NCBI GenBank assembly: GCA_017561715.1
Contig: JAFZBN010000005.1
Coordinates: 1 to 64,000 of the forward strand
DNA length: 64,000 bases
Direction: 5' to 3'
Origin: Clostridiales bacterium
GTDB taxonomy: Bacteria; Bacillota; Clostridia; Saccharofermentanales; Saccharofermentanaceae
Part shown: piece after piece, positions 16,658 through 24,509 of the stretch
Position numbering within the stretch: position 1 is the first letter of the stretch
How the letters are laid out: each line of letters starts with the position of its first letter
The notes under the pieces: model-generated
Database searches by the model: none
The model's input: the letters and a program-made list of their open reading frames with translations, nothing else
Told to the model about the DNA's origin: nothing
Position numbers and translations under genes: made by a program

Positions 16658-17709
16658 ATAAGAATCACATCAACATTCCTTCTATCCTTAAGATCGAAAA
16701 AGGCGTTACCGCCAAGATCGGCACATACCTGAAGGATGCCGATCTGACCGAGGTCACCATCCTTTTCGGAAACGGTCTGATCTCCATGTTCGGTGATACG
16801 GTATTTAAGTCCTGTGAAGAAGCAGGCGTCACGATCCTTCACCATCAGGAAATGGATACCGTCGATTTCAACGACATCTCGGATCTCGCTTTTCAGATCC
16901 CGAACAAGACAAAAGCCATCGTCGGCATGGGCGGCGGTAAGGTAATCGATGCAGCCAAGTACATCGGATACATTCTCCACATCCCGTTCATCAGCGTTCC
17001 GACCAGTTCCTCTTCTGACGGATTCTCCAGTTCAAGTGCGTCGCTGACGATCGGCGGCCACAGAAGATCCCTTCCGGCAAAGCTCGCTTTCGGTATCCTC
17101 GTTGATACTGACGTCATCAAGAGCGCGCCGGTCCGATTCCTCTATTCCGGTATCGGAGATATGGTCGCGAAGATCTCTTCCACATATGACTGGCAGCACG
17201 AAGAGGATCTCGGCTATGACGAGGTCAACGACTTCGCTTTCATGATCGCCAAGAAGGCCGTCAATTCATTTGTCAGAACTCCGTTTGAATCCATTAACGA
17301 AGAGCTCTTCCTCAAAGAACTTCTCGACTCTCTTGCGATGAGTGGTATCGCCAATGAGATCGCCGGATCTTCCGCGCCGACCTCCGGAAGCGAACACCTT
17401 ATTTCCCACGCGCTCGACCTGCTTCTCGAAAAGCCGCAGCTGCATGGTGTACAGGTCGGTATCGCGACATACATCATGTGCAAGATCTGCGATCACAGAT
17501 GGAAGCGCATCGACACGGTATTCACCAAAACAGGATTCTGGGACTTCTGCGCGACACTCGATCTGAAGGCATCCGATTACTGTGACGCGATCGATATGGC
17601 ACCTCAGATCAAGCCGCACAGACATACATATCTGCACGAGGAAAAGTACAGAGAACTCGCCAAGAAACTCATCGCCGAGGACCCGAAACTCACAGCGATC
17701 TTAAAGTGA
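16654..17709 (+). CDS. sn-glycerol-1-phosphate dehydrogenase-like enzyme (AraM/EgsA family)
   Basis: 351 residues of the iron-alcohol-dehydrogenase/dehydroquinate-synthase fold. Visible are the nucleotide loop GMGGGKVIDAAKY, the PTSSSSDGFSSSSASL substrate segment, and metal-ligand regions GSEHLISHALD and LHGVQVG, plus HRHTYLHE near the C-terminus. This pattern matches G1P dehydrogenases that reduce dihydroxyacetone phosphate to sn-glycerol-1-phosphate, known in archaea for lipids and in Bacillus as AraM. The GAAGGAGG ribosome site lies within the end of the HAD gene. No prenyltransferase (PcrB) gene is nearby, so the downstream use of G1P is unclear. Confidence 0.82.
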   Translation: MNKNHINIPSILKIEKGVTAKIGTYLKDADLTEVTILFGNGLISMFGDTVFKSCEEAGVTILHHQEMDTVDFNDISDLAFQIPNKTKAIVGMGGGKVIDAAKYIGYILHIPFISVPTSSSSDGFSSSSASLTIGGHRRSLPAKLAFGILVDTDVIKSAPVRFLYSGIGDMVAKISSTYDWQHEEDLGYDEVNDFAFMIAKKAVNSFVRTPFESINEELFLKELLDSLAMSGIANEIAGSSAPTSGSEHLISHALDLLLEKPQLHGVQVGIATYIMCKICDHRWKRIDTVFTKTGFWDFCATLDLKASDYCDAIDMAPQIKPHRHTYLHEEKYRELAKKLIAEDPKLTAILK

Positions 17710-17725
17710 TGTCAGGTTCATTCCT

Positions 17726-18424
17726 ATGAAAAGAGAGCCTCGCTTTTTAGTTATCTTTCTGGCAGCAGGAATGCTGTTGTCTTTGTGCGCCTGCACGAGC
17801 AAAAAGCCGGAAGATGATTTGGATACCTCTTCTGATGCGGTAGTATCTTCCGAGATCACCACAACAGACGCTTCTACAGAAGAACCCACCATGACCTCGA
17901 CAAAGGAAACGACCACGAGCGAGCCTTCAGATACGACTGCCCCGTCTGCTACCAAAGACACCTACGCGGAAGAAACACCAGCTCCGACAAATACACCGAA
18001 GCCGACCCCTACTCCGATTCCCGCCACACCTACTCCCGTTCCGGCAACACCGACTCCGGAACCTGCCACTTCTACGTCAGTACCTGCCACTTCAAAACCG
18101 GAATCTGTCACGTCCACTACGACATCTGCATCAGAGCCCACTGCCTCCACTACATATCCGAAGCCGGATATGGAAGAAGCTGTCAAGCTTCTGCAAAGCC
18201 GCGGGTTTACCGCACGCATCTATAAAGGGTATGTCTCGTTCCACCGGTCTTCAAAATTCGACGGCCAGGCTCACTGGCTGGAAGACAAAGGTGTCTGGGC
18301 CGTCCGTTATGACGTCATGCCGGATGGCTTTGCCGAGTACGGCATGGACTTCAACTTTTACGGAGAAGGAACGGACATCCTGGAAGTACTCGACAGTTTC
18401 TATCCGTTCCCTATGTTTGACTGA
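17726..18424 (+). CDS. Lipoprotein with long Thr/Pro/Ser linker and small C-terminal domain
   Basis: 232 residues. The signal segment ends in LSLCAC, a lipobox. Residues about 25-145 are a low-complexity Thr/Pro/Ser/Ala linker containing PTPTPIPATPTPVP-type repeats, as in surface proteins that must reach through the wall. The last about 80 residues form a compact, unrecognised domain (MEEAVKLLQSRGFTARIY; VSFHRSSKFDG; WAVRYDVMPDG). The ribosome site is weak, and the start lies 16 bp after the dehydrogenase stop, so it may be read through from that operon. Function unknown; display of a small binding domain on the cell surface is an inference. Confidence 0.75.
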   Translation: MKREPRFLVIFLAAGMLLSLCACTSKKPEDDLDTSSDAVVSSEITTTDASTEEPTMTSTKETTTSEPSDTTAPSATKDTYAEETPAPTNTPKPTPTPIPATPTPVPATPTPEPATSTSVPATSKPESVTSTTTSASEPTASTTYPKPDMEEAVKLLQSRGFTARIYKGYVSFHRSSKFDGQAHWLEDKGVWAVRYDVMPDGFAEYGMDFNFYGEGTDILEVLDSFYPFPMFD

Positions 18425-18446
18425 CCCGTCAGAACTTACTGCGCAT

Positions 18447-20942
18447 TCAGGAGAATAATTCCTCCGCGTTTTCGATTCGGCCGGTTTCAATGACGACCAT
18501 CACATTCTCATCGATCTTCCTTACGTACCAGCAGAATAAGCCTCCTTCGAAAATAGCGGATTCTTTAAGGTATTCATATTCGCCCAGCATCACGGTCTCT
18601 CTTGAATTGTAATTCGGAGTGATTCCGAATCCTCTGACCATACCGTCGAAGAATGCCTTGTGATCATCGAGGTATTCCTCCTCCGTGTAATCCGGATCAT
18701 CCGGCACGCCGATCGACGTGTTCAGGAAATAGACATACACATATGCGTGTTCAGTATCGTTGTAGAATTCGTTGTCGACATACATCGCAGATTCACGGGT
18801 AACGTCTTTTTCGGATGTGCATAATTGAACAGTCTCTTCAATGCTCTGCTCGAAAAATTCTTCATTGCCCGGTTCCATTCCGTCTAGCAGGTGTATTGTA
18901 AGTCCCGCGTATTCGTTCTTATAGACACCGTCTTTACTGTATTCGCCCTTTACATAATTCGTTCCGACCATAGGATCGTTTCTTTCTTCAGGAGCAGAAG
19001 GAACATCCAAAACGGCGACAGGTTCTTTTCGCGGAGTAAAACCGTCAGGATAGGAAAGACCGTATCCTCTTTCGAACTTGCACTCGTCCGTTCCGATCTG
19101 CTTGATCGAACTGTACCAGGGTTCCGGAAGTCTTCCCGTAAAGTCGCTGCAGCCGCAAAGAACATCTGAAACACCTTTCCCCTCGGAACCCGGCAGATAG
19201 CACATGACCACACTGTCCCAGCTGTCATAGTCCGCCGGATCGATGATGAGCTGTCTTCCGGCAACGATACATGTCACGGTGGGTTTCCCGAGTGCTTTTG
19301 CCTCCTCGATCGCATCTCTGTTATCCGGAAGACCAAGGTCTGTGCAGAGCGTGAAAGTGGTGGCGTCTCCGTTCCATTCCGCATATGCGTTCTCGCCTAC
19401 GCAGAGAAGTACAACATCGGCTTTATTCGCTTCGCTTGGATCTGTGATCACTTCGATACCGTATTCTTCCGCATATCTTTCGAACGCTTCCTTGATCGTC
19501 GTTACACCGGAAATATCTTTCTTCGGGCTCTGGTTCCATCCCATTGTCCAGCCGCCGCACTGTGCGCGCGGATTATCTGCGGCAGGACCCGTGATATATA
19601 CTTTCGTGCCTTCTTTCAAAGGCAGTGTCTCATTCTCGTTTTTAACCAGAACGAGGCTCTCCTCGACAAGCTTTTCGGCTACGGCTCTATAGTCCAAAGA
19701 ACCGACTCCCTGCTGCACCGTTGAAATGTTTTCGCAGAACGGATCGTCAAAGACGCCCGCGTCCTTCTTGAGCTTGATGATCCTCGTGACGGCTTCGTCG
19801 ATCCTTTCCATGGAGATCTTCCCGTCACTGACCGCGTCGATGATGATCGTTCTCGCGTCATCGTAACGGATACCTTCCATAAGAAGATCAATACCGCAGT
19901 TGATCGCGGATATGACCTGCTCTTCAAATGTCGCGGGCGACGTATTCTGGATCGCCATACTGTCGCTCATGATCACGCCGGTAAAGCCCATTTCCGTTCT
20001 GAGCTTTTCCAGGTATTCCTTGTTCTCATGCATCTTCGTTCCATTGAGAGAAGAATAGCTGACCATGATAGCCTGAACACCCGCGTCGATCTGTGCCTGA
20101 TATACTTTGAGGAGTTCATTGATCTCCTCCTCAGAAAGACGCGCATCACCTCGGTCGATCAGACGCCAGAAGTCGGATTTTTCTCCGGTTCCGATCAATA
20201 CGTTTCCGTCACCGAAAAAGTGCTTTGCCGTAGCGACCATGCCACCGTCGATCAAGCCTTTGGTGTATGCGGTACTGAGTCTTGTGATCGTCTCCAGATC
20301 CGAGCTGTAGCACTCGTAGTTTCTTCCCCAGCGCGGGTCATCGGACTGCGCGACACACGGATACAGATTCCAGAGGATGTGACACTGCTTGGCTTCATCC
20401 GCCGCGATAAGTCCCATCTGATAGGCCAGTTCTTCGTCATTGGCTGCGCCGACACCGATATTGTGCGGGAAGTAGACCGCATCGATACAATAACCGACAC
20501 CGTGCACATTATCCTGCGCGACAAGATAGGGGATGCCCGCTTCAGATTCGATCGCTTCTCTCTGATAGCCGTCCAGCATGGTGCGCCATTCTTCCGCGGT
20601 AAACTCTCCTTCGTCACCGTACAGGCTGCCGTAATCGTGCGTACTAAACGGTGCCTCTTCGTCCTGGCTGACCATATACATGATCGGCTGGACCATCTGA
20701 GCCGCCTTCTGTTCAAGTGTCAGTGTCGCCGTGATCTCCTCCGGAGTCATGGTCGCGTACCACTGGTACTTATACTCATACTGGTCCGAAGGGAATGCGA
20801 CGGTCGTCTCGGACGGATCCGCCGATGATTCTGAAGACATGTCGGACGAGATATCCGTAGTGGATGTCTCCTTCGATTTCGCGTCACACGCGACAGTAAA
20901 CAGCATGGCAAAAGTGAGTAACGATGCGATTTGCTTTTTCAT
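18447..20942 (-). CDS. GH3 family beta-glucosidase lipoprotein
   Basis: 831 residues. Lipobox TVAC (Cys19) and a Ser/Thr/Glu-rich linker to about residue 50 precede a glycoside hydrolase family 3 enzyme. Landmarks are DDPRWGRNYE near 201, the ExoI-type KHFFGDGNVLIGTG near 240, and the nucleophile in GVIMSDSMA (Asp327). The second (alpha/beta sandwich) domain begins at about 425 and includes AQCGGWTMGWNQ. Residues about 680-831 are an extra domain I do not recognise. It would release glucose from beta-glucans or cello-oligosaccharides outside the cell, complementing the GH9 cellulase at 52-55 kb. Last gene of a three-gene lipoprotein operon. Confidence 0.92.
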   Translation of the reverse strand: MKKQIASLLTFAMLFTVACDAKSKETSTTDISSDMSSESSADPSETTVAFPSDQYEYKYQWYATMTPEEITATLTLEQKAAQMVQPIMYMVSQDEEAPFSTHDYGSLYGDEGEFTAEEWRTMLDGYQREAIESEAGIPYLVAQDNVHGVGYCIDAVYFPHNIGVGAANDEELAYQMGLIAADEAKQCHILWNLYPCVAQSDDPRWGRNYECYSSDLETITRLSTAYTKGLIDGGMVATAKHFFGDGNVLIGTGEKSDFWRLIDRGDARLSEEEINELLKVYQAQIDAGVQAIMVSYSSLNGTKMHENKEYLEKLRTEMGFTGVIMSDSMAIQNTSPATFEEQVISAINCGIDLLMEGIRYDDARTIIIDAVSDGKISMERIDEAVTRIIKLKKDAGVFDDPFCENISTVQQGVGSLDYRAVAEKLVEESLVLVKNENETLPLKEGTKVYITGPAADNPRAQCGGWTMGWNQSPKKDISGVTTIKEAFERYAEEYGIEVITDPSEANKADVVLLCVGENAYAEWNGDATTFTLCTDLGLPDNRDAIEEAKALGKPTVTCIVAGRQLIIDPADYDSWDSVVMCYLPGSEGKGVSDVLCGCSDFTGRLPEPWYSSIKQIGTDECKFERGYGLSYPDGFTPRKEPVAVLDVPSAPEERNDPMVGTNYVKGEYSKDGVYKNEYAGLTIHLLDGMEPGNEEFFEQSIEETVQLCTSEKDVTRESAMYVDNEFYNDTEHAYVYVYFLNTSIGVPDDPDYTEEEYLDDHKAFFDGMVRGFGITPNYNSRETVMLGEYEYLKESAIFEGGLFCWYVRKIDENVMVVIETGRIENAEELFS

Positions 20943-20957
20943 GTTGATCTACCTTCC

Positions 20958-22175
20958 TTATTTCATTTCCAAATAACTGCTTACATATAGGGCCATCTTC
21001 TCAAGATTTCTGCCCTGATCGGGATCCGATGTCGACGCGATCAGATAGACGCGTCCGAATTCTTCTGTCTCGATGACAATATTCTCGGATGTGTAGCAGG
21101 CGACCGATCCCTGGTGCCCGTACGAATTCTTTCCATACGAGTACAGGCCACAGCCATATTCTTTCGATTTGAAATCCTTCATGCGCATAAGGGATTTCAC
21201 ACTGACGAGGTCCCCTCCGAACAATGCTCTGTCAAAAGTGACCAAGTCCGCCATGCAGGAGTGAATATCTCCCGCGCCTCGGGCGCCTTCCTGAAACTGA
21301 TGGTATCCGATCGCGGGATCCGGGATGCTCGTTTCATCTCCCGTGGTCATCGCGCTGGAATGCTCCATGCCGAGAGGATCGAAGATCTCCCTTTTTACTG
21401 CGTCCCTGAAGCTTTCGCCCGTTATCTGTTCGATGATCAATGCCAGAAGATGGTAATTCGTATTCGAGTAATCTGTTCTTGTTCCGGGCTCGAAATACAA
21501 CTCCTGAGCGTATAGGTAACTGAGAAATTCTTCATCCGTCAGACCCGGTGTCGTGATGATCTCCTGCGGATCTCTTTCGGCTCCCTTGAAGAAAACATCT
21601 GCCCGATTGACGTAGTCCAGGATACCCGACTGCATATTCAGAAGATTGGCGATCGTGACTTCGCGTCCGTTCTTGTATTCGGGAAAGTACTTACTGAGAG
21701 TGTCATCCATCGTCATCTTTCCCTGGTCGATCAGTTTCATGATCATAACCGCCGTATACGTTTTACTGATCGAACCGACCTCATAGATCGTATATGGATC
21801 TGCGGGGCTGTTGTCGATCGACATGGCTCCGGGAGATCCGAACAGAAGAACGTCATCGTCGGTAGCTAGTGTCATGACACCCTTAAAGTAACTGTCTGAA
21901 GCACCCTTTATCGCAGCGTCGATCAACTCCTGATACTTCGGATCTTCGTTTACCAGAAAATCGTTATCTCTTTCCTTCAGATCCGAAAAACCGACGGATG
22001 CTTTTTCCGTTGTTTCCTGTGTCGACGCTTCCGTTTCTACAGTAGTCTCCGTCTGGGAGCCTGCCTCGGAGGAAGACGTCTTACTGCCTGAGCTCTTACT
22101 ACAGCCGACGGCCGAAAAGAGCATGACAATCGCCAGGATAAGAGAAAACTTTTTCTGTCGGTTCTTCTGGATCAT
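20958..22175 (-). CDS. Beta-lactamase-fold serine hydrolase lipoprotein
   Basis: 405 residues. The signal segment ends in FSAVGC, followed by a Ser/Thr/Glu-rich linker. The penicillin-binding/class C beta-lactamase-like fold is shown by GSISKTYTAV (SxxK with the catalytic Ser), TDYSNTNYHL (YxN) and YGHQGSVACY (third motif, HxG type). Such proteins may be D-amino-acid peptidases, esterases or carboxypeptidases rather than true beta-lactamases. ATG at 22175 is used because GGAGG stands 9 nt before it; a TTG two codons earlier is too close. It starts just after the esterase stop codon and is followed 15 bp later by GH3, so all three are cotranscribed. Confidence 0.9.
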   Translation of the reverse strand: MIQKNRQKKFSLILAIVMLFSAVGCSKSSGSKTSSSEAGSQTETTVETEASTQETTEKASVGFSDLKERDNDFLVNEDPKYQELIDAAIKGASDSYFKGVMTLATDDDVLLFGSPGAMSIDNSPADPYTIYEVGSISKTYTAVMIMKLIDQGKMTMDDTLSKYFPEYKNGREVTIANLLNMQSGILDYVNRADVFFKGAERDPQEIITTPGLTDEEFLSYLYAQELYFEPGTRTDYSNTNYHLLALIIEQITGESFRDAVKREIFDPLGMEHSSAMTTGDETSIPDPAIGYHQFQEGARGAGDIHSCMADLVTFDRALFGGDLVSVKSLMRMKDFKSKEYGCGLYSYGKNSYGHQGSVACYTSENIVIETEEFGRVYLIASTSDPDQGRNLEKMALYVSSYLEMK

Positions 22176-22177
22176 GA

Positions 22178-23737
22178 TCAATATCCTCCATCCACATATT
22201 CGATCAGCATATCCGGAATATACTGGTAATGGTGGCTCTTGTAGAGCTTATCCTTCGCCATCGGAGAGGACGGATCGCACTTCGCGTTGATCCTTTCTGC
22301 CAGATGAGCGATGCTCTCTGTGGTGGAATCACCGTCTTCAAAATACTCCGCGTAATCTTCATCTTCGTCAGATCCTGCGGTGATAAAAACACGCTTGGTG
22401 ATCGTATCATTTCTGTCGAGATAGCCGTAGTCATTGGCCTGCTTGGCGTAATCGCTCATCTCACGGGAATACGGAGACCAGAATGCCGGGCTTCCGATAA
22501 TGTAGCAGCCGAAAGGCTGGTTTTCATACTGATCGCTGTTGCAAAGCGCGTAGTGAGCGAAAACACCACCGAGGGAGTGACCGAAAAGCGTGGATTTTTC
22601 ATAGTCGATCGAGTACTTTTCACCGAGATACGGCATCAGGTTATCCGTGATGAAATCAAGGAACTTGTCCTTGCCTTCACAAAAGAGCGCGGAACGCTCG
22701 ACATTATCGGAATTACAGATCTTATAGTCCTGTCCGATCGAGATCAGGATCTGCGGATCTGCTCTTCCTTCTTCCATCTCTTTAAGGAGCTTTTCGATGT
22801 CGTTAAAGCGCCATACCGCGTCCGTCAGGACCAGTGCCGGAAGCACCTCGGATGATCCATCACAGCCCTTTGGAAGCGCAACATGAACCACGAATTTTCG
22901 ATCCAGTTCGGCATCTACGAAAGTGTACTCGGTGACCTGATCTTTGATGCCTTCTATCTTGTCCTTATCCAGTTCCCAGGAAAGATCTTCTTCCTGCTGG
23001 AACCTGTTCATCATATACGCATCAGCGATGGCGTTTCTCGTGCCGATCGGAAGTTCCTTATATGTCTTTTCCTGATACGCTTCAAATGCCCGGATGATAT
23101 CGTTCTTCATCGTTTCTTCGTCGGAATTTTCCGCAATGAAAACATACTGATAGTCTTTCTTCCGGTATTCTTTCAAGATGTCCGGAAGTTTGTTTTTCAG
23201 ATCCGAAAGATCTTTGATCTCATTACTTATAAACTGGTTTCCGTCAAAAGATAAATACCATCCGAACCATCCGTTTTCATCGATCCCCGGGACGATCATG
23301 GAGCCGTAAGCCCGTCCGTCCACGACAAATCCTTCGATATACGGAGAAAAGTTCTCAATATACTGCTCCTTTTCCTCTTCCGTCCAACCTTCAAAATATT
23401 CCGGGTGTTCCTCCATTTGGGAAAGCACATCTTCCTTCTCCCAGATCTCCAGATATACTCCATCCGAATAGGAAGCGGCAATGGAATCGCTCTTATCCTG
23501 TTTCTCCCATGGTTCATCCAGAACGGTAAGCGGACCTTCCGTCACACAGGAAAGTTCCTTCGACGTCATATGGTTTTTCAGTTGGACAGGTTCTTTTGCC
23601 GAAGAAATATCGGCCTGAGAAACAGAGTCCGTCTCTGTCTGTACTGCTTCTTTTTTCTTTCCTTTACATCCGCAAAAGCACTGCGCGATAAGTATCGTAC
23701 AAAGCGCGAGGGTGATGATCTTTTTTGCGTTTTTCAT
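22178..23737 (-). CDS. Esterase lipoprotein (enterochelin-esterase/esterase D type alpha/beta hydrolase)
   Basis: 519 residues. The signal segment ends in CFCGC, then a Lys/Ser/Glu linker. An N-terminal domain of about 230 residues is not recognised. The C-terminal half (about 280-519) is an alpha/beta hydrolase of the putative-esterase family: LFGHSLGGVFAHYAL gives the nucleophile Ser, ITAGSDEDED likely the acid, and KSHHYQYIP the catalytic His. Members include feruloyl and acetyl-xylan esterases and siderophore esterases. With GH3 and a beta-lactamase-fold protein in the same operon, removal of ester groups from plant polysaccharides or cell-wall polymers is a reasonable inference. Confidence 0.85.
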   Translation of the reverse strand: MKNAKKIITLALCTILIAQCFCGCKGKKKEAVQTETDSVSQADISSAKEPVQLKNHMTSKELSCVTEGPLTVLDEPWEKQDKSDSIAASYSDGVYLEIWEKEDVLSQMEEHPEYFEGWTEEEKEQYIENFSPYIEGFVVDGRAYGSMIVPGIDENGWFGWYLSFDGNQFISNEIKDLSDLKNKLPDILKEYRKKDYQYVFIAENSDEETMKNDIIRAFEAYQEKTYKELPIGTRNAIADAYMMNRFQQEEDLSWELDKDKIEGIKDQVTEYTFVDAELDRKFVVHVALPKGCDGSSEVLPALVLTDAVWRFNDIEKLLKEMEEGRADPQILISIGQDYKICNSDNVERSALFCEGKDKFLDFITDNLMPYLGEKYSIDYEKSTLFGHSLGGVFAHYALCNSDQYENQPFGCYIIGSPAFWSPYSREMSDYAKQANDYGYLDRNDTITKRVFITAGSDEDEDYAEYFEDGDSTTESIAHLAERINAKCDPSSPMAKDKLYKSHHYQYIPDMLIEYVDGGY

Positions 23738-23837
23738 GTTGTCATTCTTCCCTTCTATGTTGTCTTGATACTTATGTTACACGGCTAAGAAGAATCTCTA
23801 AGGGAGGTTATGTGGATTTTTTGTGGAGATGAAAAAG

Positions 23838-23867
23838 GATAAAGAAAAAGGCATCAGTAAAGATGCC
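23838..23867 (-). terminator. Terminator overlapping the stop of the hypothetical gene at 23.9 kb
   Basis: On the reverse strand GGCATC-TTTACT-GATGCC is followed by TTTTTCTTT. The stop codon of the gene lies within the hairpin, so a terminating ribosome would cover the stem. It separates the two-component operon from the esterase operon. Confidence 0.7.
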
Positions 23868-24495
23868 AGATCTCGCCGTTCGGCATGATGTGAATATCGC
23901 CCGGAAATACTTCGGTCAGTTCGCCCGTTTCTTTATCGCGGATGACCGTCTCTTCGCGATAGGTCGGATCTTCATCCCATCGGTTGAAATACAACTTACT
24001 GTCTTCCAGGTAAAAGAAGCTTTCCCGTTCGCCGATCTTGATTGTCCGCTGCTCGGGCCAGACGAGATCCAGTGTCCCGTCATTTCCCTGGCGCGTCAGC
24101 GTCAGCGGATGTTCAAACAAACGAAGATTGAGACAGTTCTTTACCGAAGAAAGAGGGATCTCATCAAGTTTCTGAAGGTCCTTTTTCTCACAGTCAAAGC
24201 TGTGAATACTGATGCATTCTTTTGCAAAATCCACGGCGATGAAAGAGATCTTGTTCTGGTAAAAGACCGGCTCACCGATGGCCACATTCGAAGCGGAGGC
24301 AAGAGGTTCGATCACTTCCGCGTCCGGATAGTGGATCAGGTAAAGCCGGTTGCCGTCGACATGTCCGTTATGCTCGAAGATCTCCTGCGCTTCGTAGATA
24401 TCTCCGTTATCGTAATCCATGGCATAGTACCACTCGGACGTACCCTCGCGTACCGGCCGCATAAAAGAGATTCCGTGAAGATCCAGTTCCTTCAT
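23854..24495 (-). CDS. Hypothetical protein, beta-rich, cotranscribed with a two-component system
   Basis: 213 residues with no recognised family. The composition (frequent aromatic and charged residues, alternating hydrophobic strands such as YLIHYPDAEV and SFFYLEDSKLYFNRWD) suggests a beta-rich, possibly propeller-like, cytosolic protein; no signal or membrane helix is seen. The ATG at 24495 has GGAGGG 7 nt upstream, whereas an ATG five codons earlier contains that site. It starts 14 bp after the sensor kinase gene, as third gene of the RR-HK operon. Its role may relate to the signal, but no function can be assigned. Confidence 0.7.
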   Translation of the reverse strand: MKELDLHGISFMRPVREGTSEWYYAMDYDNGDIYEAQEIFEHNGHVDGNRLYLIHYPDAEVIEPLASASNVAIGEPVFYQNKISFIAVDFAKECISIHSFDCEKKDLQKLDEIPLSSVKNCLNLRLFEHPLTLTRQGNDGTLDLVWPEQRTIKIGERESFFYLEDSKLYFNRWDEDPTYREETVIRDKETGELTEVFPGDIHIMPNGEIWHLY

Positions 24496-24509
24496 ATTCC
24501 TACCCTCCA

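Noticed and set aside
17940..18160. Thr/Pro-coding repeats as a possible CRISPR or tandem-repeat locus
   Set aside because: They are degenerate coding repeats of a lipoprotein linker, with no spacers or fixed period.
20958..22175. Serine hydrolase lipoprotein as a true antibiotic-resistance beta-lactamase
   Set aside because: The third motif (HxG rather than KTG) and lipoprotein hydrolase context fit the broad penicillin-binding-like hydrolase family; resistance cannot be claimed.
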